A stretch of 64,000 nt of DNA from Pseudomonas sp. B21-056 (GCF_026016325.1 NZ_CP087203.1:2976001-3040000), one strand, 5' to 3'. Numbered from the stretch's first letter, positions 9,576 through 18,558 are shown. Translations and numbers: made by a program. The notes: generated by a model not told the origin, from the letters alone.

Positions 9576-10942
9576 ATCTCAGGAGCGCGCACTGGCGATT
9601 CGATCTTGGACGCAGTTTCTATTTGCTCTGGTGCGGTGAATCGCTGACGGTAGTGGGCACCACGATGATGGGATTTGCCCTGGGTGTCTGGATCTATTCC
9701 CACACGGGCTCAGCGATGGCATTTTCCAACGCGATATTGGCGACAACGTTGCCGGCGCTTGTGTTTTTGCCGTTGGCGGGAGGGTTGGCCGACCGGATCA
9801 GTCACAGAGTGATCATTGTCTGCTGCGATGTGATCCTGACCTTGCTGCTTTTCGGGGTTATTGTGTTGCTCTGGCTCGATCACCTGGAACCCCTGCATCT
9901 GTACATCTTCAATTGCCTGGCTTCAATCGTCGCCGCTTTCCGCAAACCGGCTTATCAGGCGGCCGTCACGACCATTGTCGCGCCGCAGAAATTCACCCGG
10001 GCCTCCGGGCTGATCAGCATCAGCAAGAACGTTTCGGCATTGGTAGCGCCGCAACTGGCGGGGATCATCATGGCCAAGGCTGGCCTGTCGATGATTCTGG
10101 TTCTGAACGTGGTGACTTTCTGTTCCGGCACCGTACTGGTGGTCAAGGCGTTTTCCCATGCGTTGCACACCTCGCAGCGCCAGCACGTTGTCGGTAAGGG
10201 ATCGGTGTTTCGCAGCGTGCTGCGCAACATTGCCTCGGCGTTGAAATTCCTTTCTGTCGATTACCTGATGGTCTGGTTATTGGTTTACACCGTGGCACGC
10301 AACGCGCTTCTTTCGTTGGCGACGGTGATGATGACGCCGTTGGTGTTGTCTACCCTCAGCAGTCAGATGCTGGGCATGGTTTATACATGGTCGGCCCTGG
10401 GAGGATTGTTCGGCGCCGGATTGCTGATTCTTATCGGCAACCCGCGCAGGTTGATGGCCTTGGTGGGAGTGGCCGATCTGTCGCTGGCAATCTGCGTCAT
10501 CTCATTGGGAGGGGTTCTGCACCCCGTCGCCTATTGTGTCCTGGCGTTCTTCGCCATCACTTCGGCCTGTGTCGCTGAGGCTTGCGTGAGCTCGCTGTGG
10601 ATGCACAAGATCCCTAGCGGTAATCGCGCCAGTGTGTTTGCGCTGATCAATATGTTGACCATTGCCGCCACGAGCCTGGTGATCTTCGTCGGTGGTTTAC
10701 TGGTGGATCACTGGTTCCAGCCGGCTCTGGTATCCGGTGGTCTCTACGCTGATTCGATCGGCCTCTGGCTGGGGGTGGGCGCTGGACGTGGCGTAGGAAT
10801 GCTGTTCGTGGTTGCCGGTGCGCTTTTTGCACTTCTTCCTTTGGGCATTCTGCTCTATAGGCCGATGCGGCGTCTGGCCGAGGCGCAGCCGCAAGCGGAA
10901 ACCGTACAGGCGAGCGACAGCCCCTCGGTCAACGCCTTGTGA
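9572..10942 (+). CDS. MFS transporter (EntS/MFS_3-like)
   Basis: 456 residues with about twelve hydrophobic segments. The loop after the second segment reads PLAGGLADRISHRVII, a motif-A-like GGLADR element of the major facilitator superfamily. The start at 9572 overlaps the preceding stop as ATGA; a longer in-frame ORF begins inside the preceding gene and is not credible. The resemblance is to drug/siderophore exporters rather than sugar importers. Its coupling to the cupin-like gene and its place between NRPS genes suggest export of a peptide or intermediate, additional to the SyrD-type ABC exporter at 24095-25792. The tail after the last segment is polar and probably cytoplasmic. Confidence 0.85.
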   Translation: MNLRSAHWRFDLGRSFYLLWCGESLTVVGTTMMGFALGVWIYSHTGSAMAFSNAILATTLPALVFLPLAGGLADRISHRVIIVCCDVILTLLLFGVIVLLWLDHLEPLHLYIFNCLASIVAAFRKPAYQAAVTTIVAPQKFTRASGLISISKNVSALVAPQLAGIIMAKAGLSMILVLNVVTFCSGTVLVVKAFSHALHTSQRQHVVGKGSVFRSVLRNIASALKFLSVDYLMVWLLVYTVARNALLSLATVMMTPLVLSTLSSQMLGMVYTWSALGGLFGAGLLILIGNPRRLMALVGVADLSLAICVISLGGVLHPVAYCVLAFFAITSACVAEACVSSLWMHKIPSGNRASVFALINMLTIAATSLVIFVGGLLVDHWFQPALVSGGLYADSIGLWLGVGAGRGVGMLFVVAGALFALLPLGILLYRPMRRLAEAQPQAETVQASDSPSVNAL

Positions 10943-11099
10943 TAGCGGACATGGCCTGTTGTACCGGATTCCCGTGACAGACAGGCCGGGGGCGCTGAGT
11001 CAACCTTTACCGAGTCTCTGCCGGACCAGCACGCGGGTCTGGCAGAACGGTATTTGCATCGCCATCTGAATCGACACCCCCCGATACAAGGAGCACCTT

Positions 11100-11711
11100 A
11101 TGCGCCCGCCGTTTTATGAGATCAGCCGTTTTCCCAAGCTTGTGGAGCTTGCCGACAACTGGGAAGTAATTCGTGAAGAGTTTCTCGCCCTCGATGCGCC
11201 GACCCTGTCCATCAACCGCGTGGGCAAGTCGATCACCCAGATCGTCGATGAGGTCGCCGCGCATATGAAGGCCGGTGGTCAGTATGGCTGGCTCTGGGGA
11301 TGGGGCGACAACATGGAAATCAAGCCAGAGTGGACGCAGTACGGCCTGGTTGCCTATGACACTCCGATTCCTTATGCCCGTGCCGCCATGCCTCGGACCA
11401 TCGAACTGTTGAGCAAGCTTCCCGGTATCAAGCTCTGCGCCTTGCTGCGCATGGAGCCCAGCGTATTCGTCAGCACCCATGCCCACACCGGCACCTGGGA
11501 AGAAGGTCTATTGCACATGCAACTGACCATCGACGCACCGACGACCGATAACTACTCTTACCTCAACGTCAAAGGCAGCTTCAACCAGAGCACCAACGGC
11601 AATCTGGTGATCTTCGATGGCTCGCTCGATCATTTCGCCGTCAATGCCTCAAGGGCCTACCGCACTGTTTTGTATCTTGAGTTCCATCGCGAGAAGCATA
11701 TGGCTGCGTGA
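11100..11711 (+). CDS. Aspartyl/asparaginyl beta-hydroxylase family Fe(II)/2OG oxygenase
   Basis: 203 residues. The Asp_Arg_Hydrox-type double-stranded beta-helix core is recognisable: STHAHTGTW (His127, His129), then GNLVIFDGSLDHFAVN (His178) and a downstream Arg (Arg188 in YRTVLYLEF) suited to 2-oxoglutarate. This family binds iron with two His and no acidic ligand. AAGGAG lies six bases before the ATG. It is separated by 157 bases from the MFS gene and probably belongs to the same transcription unit. It is unrelated in sequence to the SyrP homologue at 22999-24060, so the locus carries two different candidate Asp/Asn hydroxylases. It may act on a carrier-bound or free residue; the target is not shown by the sequence. 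Confidence 0.8.
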   Translation: MRPPFYEISRFPKLVELADNWEVIREEFLALDAPTLSINRVGKSITQIVDEVAAHMKAGGQYGWLWGWGDNMEIKPEWTQYGLVAYDTPIPYARAAMPRTIELLSKLPGIKLCALLRMEPSVFVSTHAHTGTWEEGLLHMQLTIDAPTTDNYSYLNVKGSFNQSTNGNLVIFDGSLDHFAVNASRAYRTVLYLEFHREKHMAA

Positions 11712-11734
11712 GGTCGAGCTGGTTTGATGGGGGG

Positions 11735-12200
11735 AGTCTGCTCGCAAAGAGGGCATGTCAGCGGACATCACCGGCCGGCTGAAGCGACGCCATCGCGAGC
11801 AGGCTCGCTCCCACAGGGCTTTGCTATCGGCGAGTAAATGCCGTATCCCCAGACTTACCGTACGAGCGAAGGCATTGGTTCAGCTTGCATCCCCTGTTGA
11901 ATGTGCTCACCGCCATCACGGGCAGCCTGTTCTCACAGGTCTGGTGCCAGATACAAATATCACATGCACCACAATCCAATGTGGGAGCGAGCCTGCTCGC
12001 GATGGCGTCGGTTCAGCTTGCATTCATGTCGGATGAGCCACCGCCATCGCCGGCAGCGTGGCTCCCACAGGTCCAGTGTCAGACACAAATATCACGTACA
12101 CCACAAATCCACTGTGGGAGCGAGCTTGCTCGCGAAAGGGCCATGCCGGTCGGCATCATTGTTGACTGGGTCAGCATCGCGAGCAGGCTCGCACCCATCA
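11735..12200. repeat. REP-element cluster in the 0.5-kb gap after the hydroxylase gene
   Basis: The spacer from 11712 holds no credible gene. It contains copies of the Pseudomonas REP core GTGGGAGCGAGCxTGCTCGCGA and its complement at about 11789-11816, 11981-12007, 12112-12140 and 12174-12199, with partial copies near 11738-11755 and 12055-12071. A unit of roughly 131 bases, covering AGATACAAATATCACATGCA-like spacer plus a REP, is present twice in tandem (starting near 11938 and 12069) with some divergence. Such palindromes mark the P. fluorescens complex and often collect at operon ends. Confidence 0.85.
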
Positions 12201-12226
12201 GGGGACTAGTGGTGACCCAAGGGGCT

Positions 12227-12390
12227 TCAGACCGCCACCGACTCCAGCGTCGATTCAAGAAAGCGGAAGGCAGTCTGTTTCGAACGTTGGGTCGATTCGA
12301 AGAGCGCCAGGTGACTGCCGTTGCGCTCTACGTGCAGCATGGCATCGTCGATGGATTCGGCAATGCGCTGGGAGCCACCGATGTGGGGGG
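12227..12390 (-). pseudogene. 3'-terminal fragment of a second syrC-like gene
   Basis: This stretch is a near copy of the last ~55 codons of syrC at 18595-18758, in the same orientation and including the stop. I count about ten mismatches in ~165 bases; seven are synonymous, two change an internal residue (F to L, N to D) and one falls at the edge. That pattern suggests the fragment came from a diverged functional homologue rather than from a copy decaying in place. Similarity stops abruptly near 12390, where the orphan-gene islet begins. It has no start and cannot be expressed as an enzyme. The next 289 bases, to 12679, hold no gene I can support. Confidence 0.85.
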
Positions 12391-12679
12391 GTAGTGAGTC
12401 GAACGCCGTTTTTGGCTGTATTCAGCCGGTCACCAAGGGCAGTAATCGGCTAGAAGCGGTCATCCAGGTTGAGTGCTATCCAGAATGACTTTGTTCTCGA
12501 TTTCAAATCTGCTCAACAACGCGGCACCATCCGTAACCCCAGGAATCTGATCGGTCGTCAATCAGCAAGCGGAACAAACCAATGCCGTGGTAGTCTTCAA
12601 GTGTGCCCCCCAGGCAACAGGCTGTTCTTACCGGGGGCGGTCCGCAATGCTGGAGTATTTTTTACATAGGAGGTTTCGG

Positions 12680-13135
12680 GTGCCCTGGAAGTCAAATCTT
12701 GTAGTGCTCGCCCTGTCTGCCGTTGCCTTTTCGGCGCAGGCCCAATCCGATCGTGAAGTGGTCGAGGACATGGTGACTCGCTCGGCCAACGTCTGCCCAG
12801 GCCACAGCACCGAGCGCACCACGCCCACGGTGAAGGCGGTGCCAGTCGGCGCGTTGCGGGTCATGCTTGACCGCGGCCTGGTCATGTGTCCCGACCGGCG
12901 CCTCGACGTCGACGCACCGGCTGTGTTCTACGGTAGCGTTGGCGTATTCGAATGGAACCCCGAAGTGCCTGCAAGCTCGGAAGTGATCGTCAAGCAGATC
13001 GACGCCATGACCCGCAAGGACGAGTACCCATCGGACACCTTGGTTTGGGATGCAGCGGGTATGCCACTCAAGCAGCGCACTGTGCCGGCTTTCGAACCCA
13101 AGCCAGGGGCTGCTGTGTTGTATCGGATACGGTAA
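12680..13135 (+). CDS. Small exported protein of unknown function
   Basis: 151 residues. The GTG start at 12680 is chosen because AGGAGG lies six bases upstream and because the protein then begins with a clean signal peptide (MPWKSNLVVLALSAVAFSAQA, cleaved after AQA when GTG is read as Met). Longer in-frame starts at 12587 and 12647 would bury the signal. The mature part has two cysteines (NVCPGH and VMCPD) that could form a disulphide in the periplasm. I do not recognise the family. It lies just inside the islet bordered by the syrC fragment. Confidence 0.65.
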   Translation: MPWKSNLVVLALSAVAFSAQAQSDREVVEDMVTRSANVCPGHSTERTTPTVKAVPVGALRVMLDRGLVMCPDRRLDVDAPAVFYGSVGVFEWNPEVPASSEVIVKQIDAMTRKDEYPSDTLVWDAAGMPLKQRTVPAFEPKPGAAVLYRIR

Positions 13136-13350
13136 GCCTGTCGACGAGGTGTGTGGAAGTAGGCGTCAGATTGGTTATAGGGTCATGGCTGTAGGCGCCT
13201 ACGTCGAATTGAACTCGCATCTCGTTCAGCATCTACGCAATGGCTGCTTTAGCCGACGCCCGTCTGTAGTGATCGACAGAGGGCGAACAAGCTTTCTGTG
13301 ACATTTCAGCACGGCTACTCTGTGCCCACTCCCCAAACTAAGCGGCCTTG

Positions 13351-14757
13351 ATGCTTATTCGAATTCTGATCGCGTCATTCTTTTTGTGGGCTCCTGTCAA
13401 CGTCCACGCGGATGAGGAAGTGCCGCAACTCATCAAACGCGGCGCTTGGACTGCAGCGGGAATCCAGATCTATGACTTCGCTTGGAGTAGACGTCCAAGT
13501 TCGGACATTGCCATCTCCCTGGCTCGATCCGGCTTTACTGATATAGCCATTGCCCGCGCCGATGAACCCTTCCGAAATAGTAAATCCTATGTTCTGAGGG
13601 TCATCGCGGAAAAAGGCAAAGGGCTCACAGACACTCAGCGCACTCACATCCTCGACGAAGCGCTCCGGGCAGCCACCTCTCCAGACCAGCAAGTAAGTAT
13701 TGCGCTGGCGTGGGCGAATCTCGGCAAGCCCGAACGAGCCATCGGTATTTGCCGAAAAGCTATGGCTGATGCTCGGGGCAACCGTGATTACACCAGACGT
13801 ATACTTGAGGATCTGGCAATCAGCGAAAACGCTCCTCTGGCCTCAGCTTTAGCTCAAGACCTTGTCGCGTTCGCCAAAGCAACTCAGGGTGACGACGACC
13901 CTTATATATACCTCAGCCTGGCGCAGTTGCTTGGATTAGCGGGTGACGAAATAGGGCTGGAAAAAGCACTCCAGGCGGCTGAGCAACGCGTTTACCGCCT
14001 GCCTCAATGGCAGCAGACTAATGTCAGGACGGGAATGGTCAATGTCGCGTTACTGAATGACCGGACCGAGATGGCCGCAATAATCACGCCGCAGAAACAC
14101 ACGCCGATGGAATGGGCGCGGTACTACGCTCGTCACAGGGACTACGGCAAGGCAGAGGATCTTACCCAAGGCATGCGCGACACTCTCTACGTTTCGCCTC
14201 GAACCGACAGCCTGGCGTACACCATCCGTACGGCGGTTGCTAACGGCGATATCAGACAGGCCAGCGATATGGTCGACAGGCTAGTGAACATCGACTCCGC
14301 GTATGTAAAGCTGCAATTATTTATCGGCCGGGCCTATGTTAGGACGGGCCGGAATGCAGATGCCTCAAGTGCCTACGCGAAGGCCGCGGCTAAGTATTTG
14401 CGGCTGGAGGAACGTACCTACAGCCAATATGACGCTGAGGTATTAGCCCAACTAGTCCACGCATCCAGGATCCATGGTGAGGAAAGGCTCGCCAAGCTAG
14501 TCATGGATCTAATGCCGACCATCATTGCAAAAAACTATTCAAAGAATCTGAATGGACAAATACTGAGCCGAGTGTACTTTGCAGCCATTCTTAACGAGGC
14601 CGGAGAGAAGGCGGCGGCCTCAACTTGGTTGGCTCAAGCATACGAAATACTGAAGGCTGAGCCCGAACCAGAAAAAAGACTCGGATTTGACAACCTTGAG
14701 TTGCGTATTGCGGAAGGTCTCGGGGAAGCAACGGATTTAGAATTACCGAACCGCTAG
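13351..14757 (+). CDS. Exported alpha-helical repeat (TPR-like) protein of unknown function
   Basis: 468 residues starting MLIRILIASFFLWAPVNVHA, a typical signal peptide with cleavage after VHA. The rest is rich in Ala, Leu, Arg and Glu and arranged in short amphipathic helices (for example the stretches with ALAWANLGKPERAI and AYVRTGRNADASSAYAKAA), as in TPR or Sel1-like scaffolds. No catalytic motif is visible. Base composition is more AT-rich than the NRPS genes and codon use is less GC3-biased, suggesting later acquisition. The ATG follows only a weak ribosome site (AGCGG), so the start rests mainly on the signal peptide. Periplasmic location is inferred. Confidence 0.65.
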   Translation: MLIRILIASFFLWAPVNVHADEEVPQLIKRGAWTAAGIQIYDFAWSRRPSSDIAISLARSGFTDIAIARADEPFRNSKSYVLRVIAEKGKGLTDTQRTHILDEALRAATSPDQQVSIALAWANLGKPERAIGICRKAMADARGNRDYTRRILEDLAISENAPLASALAQDLVAFAKATQGDDDPYIYLSLAQLLGLAGDEIGLEKALQAAEQRVYRLPQWQQTNVRTGMVNVALLNDRTEMAAIITPQKHTPMEWARYYARHRDYGKAEDLTQGMRDTLYVSPRTDSLAYTIRTAVANGDIRQASDMVDRLVNIDSAYVKLQLFIGRAYVRTGRNADASSAYAKAAAKYLRLEERTYSQYDAEVLAQLVHASRIHGEERLAKLVMDLMPTIIAKNYSKNLNGQILSRVYFAAILNEAGEKAAASTWLAQAYEILKAEPEPEKRLGFDNLELRIAEGLGEATDLELPNR

Positions 14758-15024
14758 TGAGGCTGGTACCACCAGACCACCAGCAAACGGCCGAGGCTAA
14801 ATCACCACCGGAGATCTACTCGCCACATCGAACGAGTGCAACAGTCGTTCCTGCCTACTCGATAACTATCCCATCATGCGCGTAATCTTCCCGCTGGCCG
14901 GTGGAGTGATTTTGCCGTAGATGACACAGGAACTCTATTCTGTAGCAAAGTCGACCTAAAGCAGACCATGTCAAGTGGATATCAAATAAAGAAAGTTCCG
15001 CAGCTTTATCCGGCTCTAGACTGG

Positions 15025-15261
15025 TCATTCCCAACCCAGTTTTCTGTAGGAAGTCTTGTCTTGTTCGGGAAAGTCCGTCAGGTATTCGCCCCACTGCATG
15101 TGCGCATAATATTTAGCCATCGCTTCAAAATGACTTTCAGCCTCGACCTCCCAAACAAGCTTCGCTTCTGAATGCATAAGCGCACGCGCACCATCACCTT
15201 GAGCACCAGCTAGACAAAAGGTCTGACAGCCATCAGGTTCCTGCCAAAGTTCATGATTCAT
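15025..15261 (-). CDS. Small conserved-looking hypothetical protein
   Basis: 78 residues beginning MNHELWQEPDGCQ and containing GAQGDGARALMHSEAKLVW and a Tyr/Trp-rich centre (AKYYAHMQWGEYLTDF). The start at 15261 has GGAG eight bases upstream; a longer ORF to 15354 has no such site. Its codon pattern looks like a true gene. I recall proteins of this style as uncharacterised Pseudomonas proteins but cannot assign a function. It belongs to the group of small minus-strand genes in the islet. Confidence 0.55.
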   Translation of the reverse strand: MNHELWQEPDGCQTFCLAGAQGDGARALMHSEAKLVWEVEAESHFEAMAKYYAHMQWGEYLTDFPEQDKTSYRKLGWE

Positions 15262-15461
15262 ATTCGGGGCTCCGTTTGTTAAGGCCGTTATGGTGTTCGG
15301 AACTCTGATGGAACGGTCGTTATGGATCGGCTCTGTAGAAGAGACTGAATCCAAACGCCGACTTTTTCAACAGAAACGCTCGAGAACGCCCGTTCACGAA
15401 CGTTGGCTTTTGACCGTTTTCTATTTGTCTTGAATCCACAACCCGAAACGGATTTTCAAGC

Positions 15462-15719
15462 TTAGTCATCGTGAATTGGTTTTATGAGCAACAACTCATA
15501 GGTCAAATCTGCTTCATGAAATGTGGAGTACCATTCTTGAAAGCCTGATCGGGGCTCGCACAATAGACGGACGATGAGTCCGGACTCCGTACTAAAAGTT
15601 TCTTTGACAACTGCGATATCCCCAGGCGCCGCATCGCGAGAGTTTATCCAGTCAACATACACAGCCTTCGTGGGGTCGACGTGGATTAGTTTTATGAAGT
15701 CGTCTTTGGAAAGGGTCAT
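15462..15719 (-). CDS. Small hypothetical protein, start uncertain
   Basis: 85 residues if started at MTLSKDDFIKLIH. The sequence alternates short beta-like stretches (AVYVDWIN, GLIVRLLCE, YELLLIKP) with acidic residues, a make-up common in cytoplasmic immunity proteins, but no family is recognisable. GAGG lies about 14 bases before this ATG, which is long. An ORF in the same frame runs up to 15977, but its extra N-terminal part looks non-coding. Function unknown. Confidence 0.4.
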   Translation of the reverse strand: MTLSKDDFIKLIHVDPTKAVYVDWINSRDAAPGDIAVVKETFSTESGLIVRLLCEPRSGFQEWYSTFHEADLTYELLLIKPIHDD

Positions 15720-15948
15720 AGCTGTTTTTAATACCTCATACCGGGCAGGTAAAACCTGGTTCGAGTGGCTGCTCCTGGCCGGTTGTTGCCATCCGCGAGG
15801 GGCATCTTCGGTCGAAAGCGAATCTCTGTACAGCATACTTAGCCGGGCGTCCGTGCCCCAGGGTCCAGCTGTGGGAGTAGAACTTAATCTGTCATCATGG
15901 TCAGGTGACAGAGAAGGGGATACCCTTTGCTGCTGCATGGATTTGATT

Positions 15949-16635
15949 TCAGTCAAGGCGATCAATGGCACGTGCAAGATTTGCGCGTGCCGGCTGCTCG
16001 AATGCGTCGAAGTAGGGTGCGGTTGTATAAATGCGCTCGCGCATTAGAAAGCCCTCCAGGATCTGGCGTCGCTTCCGGCGATATACAGGCATCGGCACAT
16101 GCAGGTACTCGCGGCGGACTTGTTGGTCGTACTCCTCGAACCGCTCGAACGATGCCCCAAGGATCGCCAGATCCGTGTCCACCAACACCGCCTCTTCTAA
16201 CGACTGCGGGGCACTGTCGTGTCGGGTCACCATGACCAGGTCGTAAAGCCTGCGGCGCGTTTCGTCGCCCAGGCCGCTAGCACGGGCCACCTCGTCCAGC
16301 CATTGGGCGCTGCGCAGTTCGTTGTCGCTGCGCAGGGGGTCGTAGATCGCGTCGTGGAACCACAGCGCGAGGTCGACTTCGGCGGGGGCTTGGCAGGTAG
16401 CGTTGACGAGTCGGCGCACCTGGAGGCACTCGGCCAAGTGATTGCGGTTGTGGTACGCGCGGTGTGGCTCGTCGTAGTGTCGAATGAGTTTTTCGTGCGT
16501 CTCTGGCGACGCGCATCTGACCCCAAGCTCCGTCCAGACGCGAACCCAGGCTGTAAAACCCAGTGTCTCAGGCACGGCGAGATTGTCGTGTACCCAGGCT
16601 GGAAATAACCCGCTTCCTTCTGACTGTCTCGTCAT
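15949..16635 (-). CDS. Predicted HD-superfamily metal-dependent phosphohydrolase
   Basis: 228 residues. The HD-domain metal ligands are visible: YHNRNHLAECL, then LALWFHDAIYDP (the HD doublet), and a later VLVDTDLAILG (Asp). The layout matches the COG4339-type predicted phosphohydrolases, soluble proteins of about this length whose substrate is unknown. AAGGAG with a five-base spacer precedes the ATG at 16635. It is the only gene of clear family in the minus-strand part of the islet. A role in lipopeptide synthesis is not indicated. Confidence 0.8.
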   Translation of the reverse strand: MTRQSEGSGLFPAWVHDNLAVPETLGFTAWVRVWTELGVRCASPETHEKLIRHYDEPHRAYHNRNHLAECLQVRRLVNATCQAPAEVDLALWFHDAIYDPLRSDNELRSAQWLDEVARASGLGDETRRRLYDLVMVTRHDSAPQSLEEAVLVDTDLAILGASFERFEEYDQQVRREYLHVPMPVYRRKRRQILEGFLMRERIYTTAPYFDAFEQPARANLARAIDRLD

Positions 16636-16746
16636 TGCTGCTCCTTGGCCTTAGTAGACAGGTGAACGCCCCCCGGGATAACGCATGTAATGCCAGCCGC
16701 GAATGAGTCGAGCCGGCGGACACGGTTGTGACACCCTGTCTGGCGA

Positions 16747-17097
16747 TCAGCTGGGCCTGCTTCCAATTAATAGCTGTTCCTCATGCGAGCCCACTTTTGT
16801 GCCCATGGATTGCACTCCCAAGGTCTTTGCGATCCTGGCTAAAATTTTTTTGCAGTGTTCAGAAACAACAAGCGGTGGCTCGTTAATCATGTAAAGCAGG
16901 TGTTCGAACGCGACTCTGGCTTCGTTGTGATCTACATAGTCCAGAACGATTTCACAGCCATTTTCTAATCCAGCTTGAGCTAACGCGTGATCATTCGGTA
17001 CAGGGTCGAGTTGCTCGTATGCGCTGGACATCAGCGCTGAGACTTCTTTGAGCGCCTCTATGAAGTCAACCCTCAAGTCGTTGTGATGGTGGGTCAT
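16747..17097 (-). CDS. Small acidic protein resembling MafI-type immunity proteins
   Basis: 116 residues. The C-terminal half (LENGCEIVLDYVDHNEARV, then AFEHLLYMI...LVVSEHCKKIL and a final IAKTLGV) follows the helix pattern I associate with MafI-like immunity proteins: a DHNE turn between helices and a terminal short helix. The assignment is from memory and tentative. Start choice: GAGGA is one base from an ATG at 17106 and nine bases from the ATG at 17097, so 17097 is preferred. No cognate toxin gene is visible nearby, so if it is an immunity gene it is an orphan. Confidence 0.55.
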   Translation of the reverse strand: MTHHHNDLRVDFIEALKEVSALMSSAYEQLDPVPNDHALAQAGLENGCEIVLDYVDHNEARVAFEHLLYMINEPPLVVSEHCKKILARIAKTLGVQSMGTKVGSHEEQLLIGSRPS

Positions 17098-17299
17098 TAC
17101 AAACATTCCTCGATAGAGTCCGTAGAGGTTGGCTGCCTTGCCAAAAGGCGTACGCTCAATCCGATCTTCGGGCTCTCCTGAACCCGATTCATTTCTGCTG
17201 GTATTGCAGGATCGTTGTCAGCAACGAAGGGACAGATACGACTCCAGGACGAGCCCAAGAATGGGATACCACTTGCCGTATGCGGCTGTCATTAGCCCT

Positions 17300-17755
17300 T
17301 CAAGCCTTCATCAGCCTGTAGAAGTCCTCCAGCGCCGTGCGAAACTCCACCAGAGAAAAACTGATCGGGCGCTTTTCGGCGTCCCACCGAGTGGTGATGC
17401 CAACCTCCAGACCGCGGGAAACGCTCAACCCAAAGCGGCGCCAGTGCAAGGTCTCTCCGTCAATCACCTGTTCTGTCATCAGTACAAAGCAATCGAAGTC
17501 CATGTCATCGCTGCAGACCAGCAGCGGTACCGGTGTCGACGTGCCGTCTTCGGCGGGCGCGAAACGCCGTTGGGCGAGGGCGTCTTCCTCCTCGTCCAGC
17601 AACCACATCAATGAAAGACCATTCCTGTCGAGATCGGGATCTTCGAGGTGACTGGCGAGCCACTCCTCGATAGGCAGGTCGTCGATAAACAGCCAGGCAC
17701 AGCTGCTACGGTTACATTTTGCTTGATGATAAGCAGCATGGATGCGGTGGTGCAT
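17300..17755 (-). CDS. Hypothetical acidic protein, immunity-like in character
   Basis: 151 residues starting MHHRIHAAYHQAKCNRSS. It is rich in Asp and Glu (EDPDLDRNG, LDEEEDALA, SDDMDFDCF) with a beta-rich C-terminal half ending in a helix (LVEFRTALEDFYRLMKA). No domain is recognised and no good ribosome site precedes the start. Small acidic cytoplasmic proteins in such islets are often contact-dependent or polymorphic-toxin immunity proteins, but that is only a contextual suggestion. Confidence 0.5.
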   Translation of the reverse strand: MHHRIHAAYHQAKCNRSSCAWLFIDDLPIEEWLASHLEDPDLDRNGLSLMWLLDEEEDALAQRRFAPAEDGTSTPVPLLVCSDDMDFDCFVLMTEQVIDGETLHWRRFGLSVSRGLEVGITTRWDAEKRPISFSLVEFRTALEDFYRLMKA

Positions 17756-17805
17756 AGGTAGTCCATTAGAAATAGAGCGGCCAAGCGAGGACTCGCAGGG
17801 AGAGT

Positions 17806-17931
17806 TTACATCTCACGCCGCACCCGCCCTGGTGTTTCACCATAGATTTCCTTGAATTTTTCACTCAAGGCCGCCTGGGATTGATATCCAACCTGGAGTG
17901 TAATGTCAGTCAGCCCCCAAATGCGAATGGC
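17806..17931 (-). pseudogene. C-terminal remnant of an AraC-family regulator
   Basis: Reading the minus strand gives about 40 in-frame codons ending at 17806, with LTDITLQVGYQSQAALSEKF and then FKEIYGETPGRVRREM. This is the second helix-turn-helix and C-terminal end of an AraC-type activator. A stop lies immediately upstream in the same frame (near 17932), and no first helix-turn-helix or effector domain is present, so the gene is truncated. It is further evidence of past rearrangement in this islet. Confidence 0.75.
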
Positions 17932-18146
17932 TCAGCAGGTCTATAGATCCTGCTTGTGCAGGCGTCTGGCCTCGGTACCGTGGGGTATTGGGGCTTTTCT
18001 ATGCCTGCAAGTTCTTCATCAGCATCCCGGGACGATCCAGCTATTGAAGATGCAATGAAAGATTCGGGTTTATCCCCCCGCGCAGCACAGTGTGTAATCC
18101 ACTACGATAAAACTGCAAACTCACTGACAACGGAGACACACCCACG

Positions 18147-18506
18147 ATGAACTACACGGGCACCTGTCACTGTGGAGCGGTTGGCTTCGCTTTTGAGGCC
18201 GAGCTTGAAGAATTGATCAGTTGCGACTGTTCGCTGTGCAGCAAGCGTAATGCGTTGATGGCCACGGTTCCACGCGAGCATTTTCGCATCACCCGTGGTC
18301 AGGAAATCCTTCGTCTGTATCGCTGGAACAGCGGCGTGGCCCAGCATTACTTCTGCGCTACATGCGGTATCTATGTATACCACCGACGTCGCAGCAATCC
18401 TGAGGTCCTCAGCGTGAACGCGTGCTGTATCGATGGCTTGGATTACCGCGCTCTGCCGTTGCGTCATGTCGATGGCAAGAGTCGGAGCGTGGTCAACCCG
18501 TCTTGA
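18147..18506 (+). CDS. GFA / CENP-V family zinc-binding protein
   Basis: 119 residues with the family's cysteine pattern: CHCGAV near residue 7, CDCSLC near residue 27 and CATCGIY near residue 70. These ligands bind zinc in the glutathione-dependent formaldehyde-activating enzyme family; most members are uncharacterised and the name does not prove that activity. A GGAG lies about 12 bases before the ATG. The gene converges on syrC, with a hairpin between them, and has no evident role in peptide synthesis. Confidence 0.85.
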   Translation: MNYTGTCHCGAVGFAFEAELEELISCDCSLCSKRNALMATVPREHFRITRGQEILRLYRWNSGVAQHYFCATCGIYVYHRRRSNPEVLSVNACCIDGLDYRALPLRHVDGKSRSVVNPS

Positions 18507-18529
18507 GCAGAGTGCGCCTATTCAACCAC

Positions 18530-18558
18530 ACGGTGCCGACCTGAAGGGGCGGCACCGT
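18530..18558. terminator. Hairpin between convergent genes (terminator-like)
   Basis: Perfect 9-bp arms ACGGTGCCG and CGGCACCGT enclose an 11-base loop in the 88-base gap between the GFA-family gene and syrC, which converge here. No clear T-run follows on either strand, so termination is inferred from position and stem strength. Confidence 0.55.

Noticed and set aside
11755..12394. Open frames in the REP region
   Set aside because: They run through palindromic repeats and the syrC fragment on the wrong strand and lack ribosome sites.
14758..15024. Possible small gene (minus-strand frame 14855-15094)
   Set aside because: It overlaps the better-supported gene at 15025-15261 and has no coding signature.
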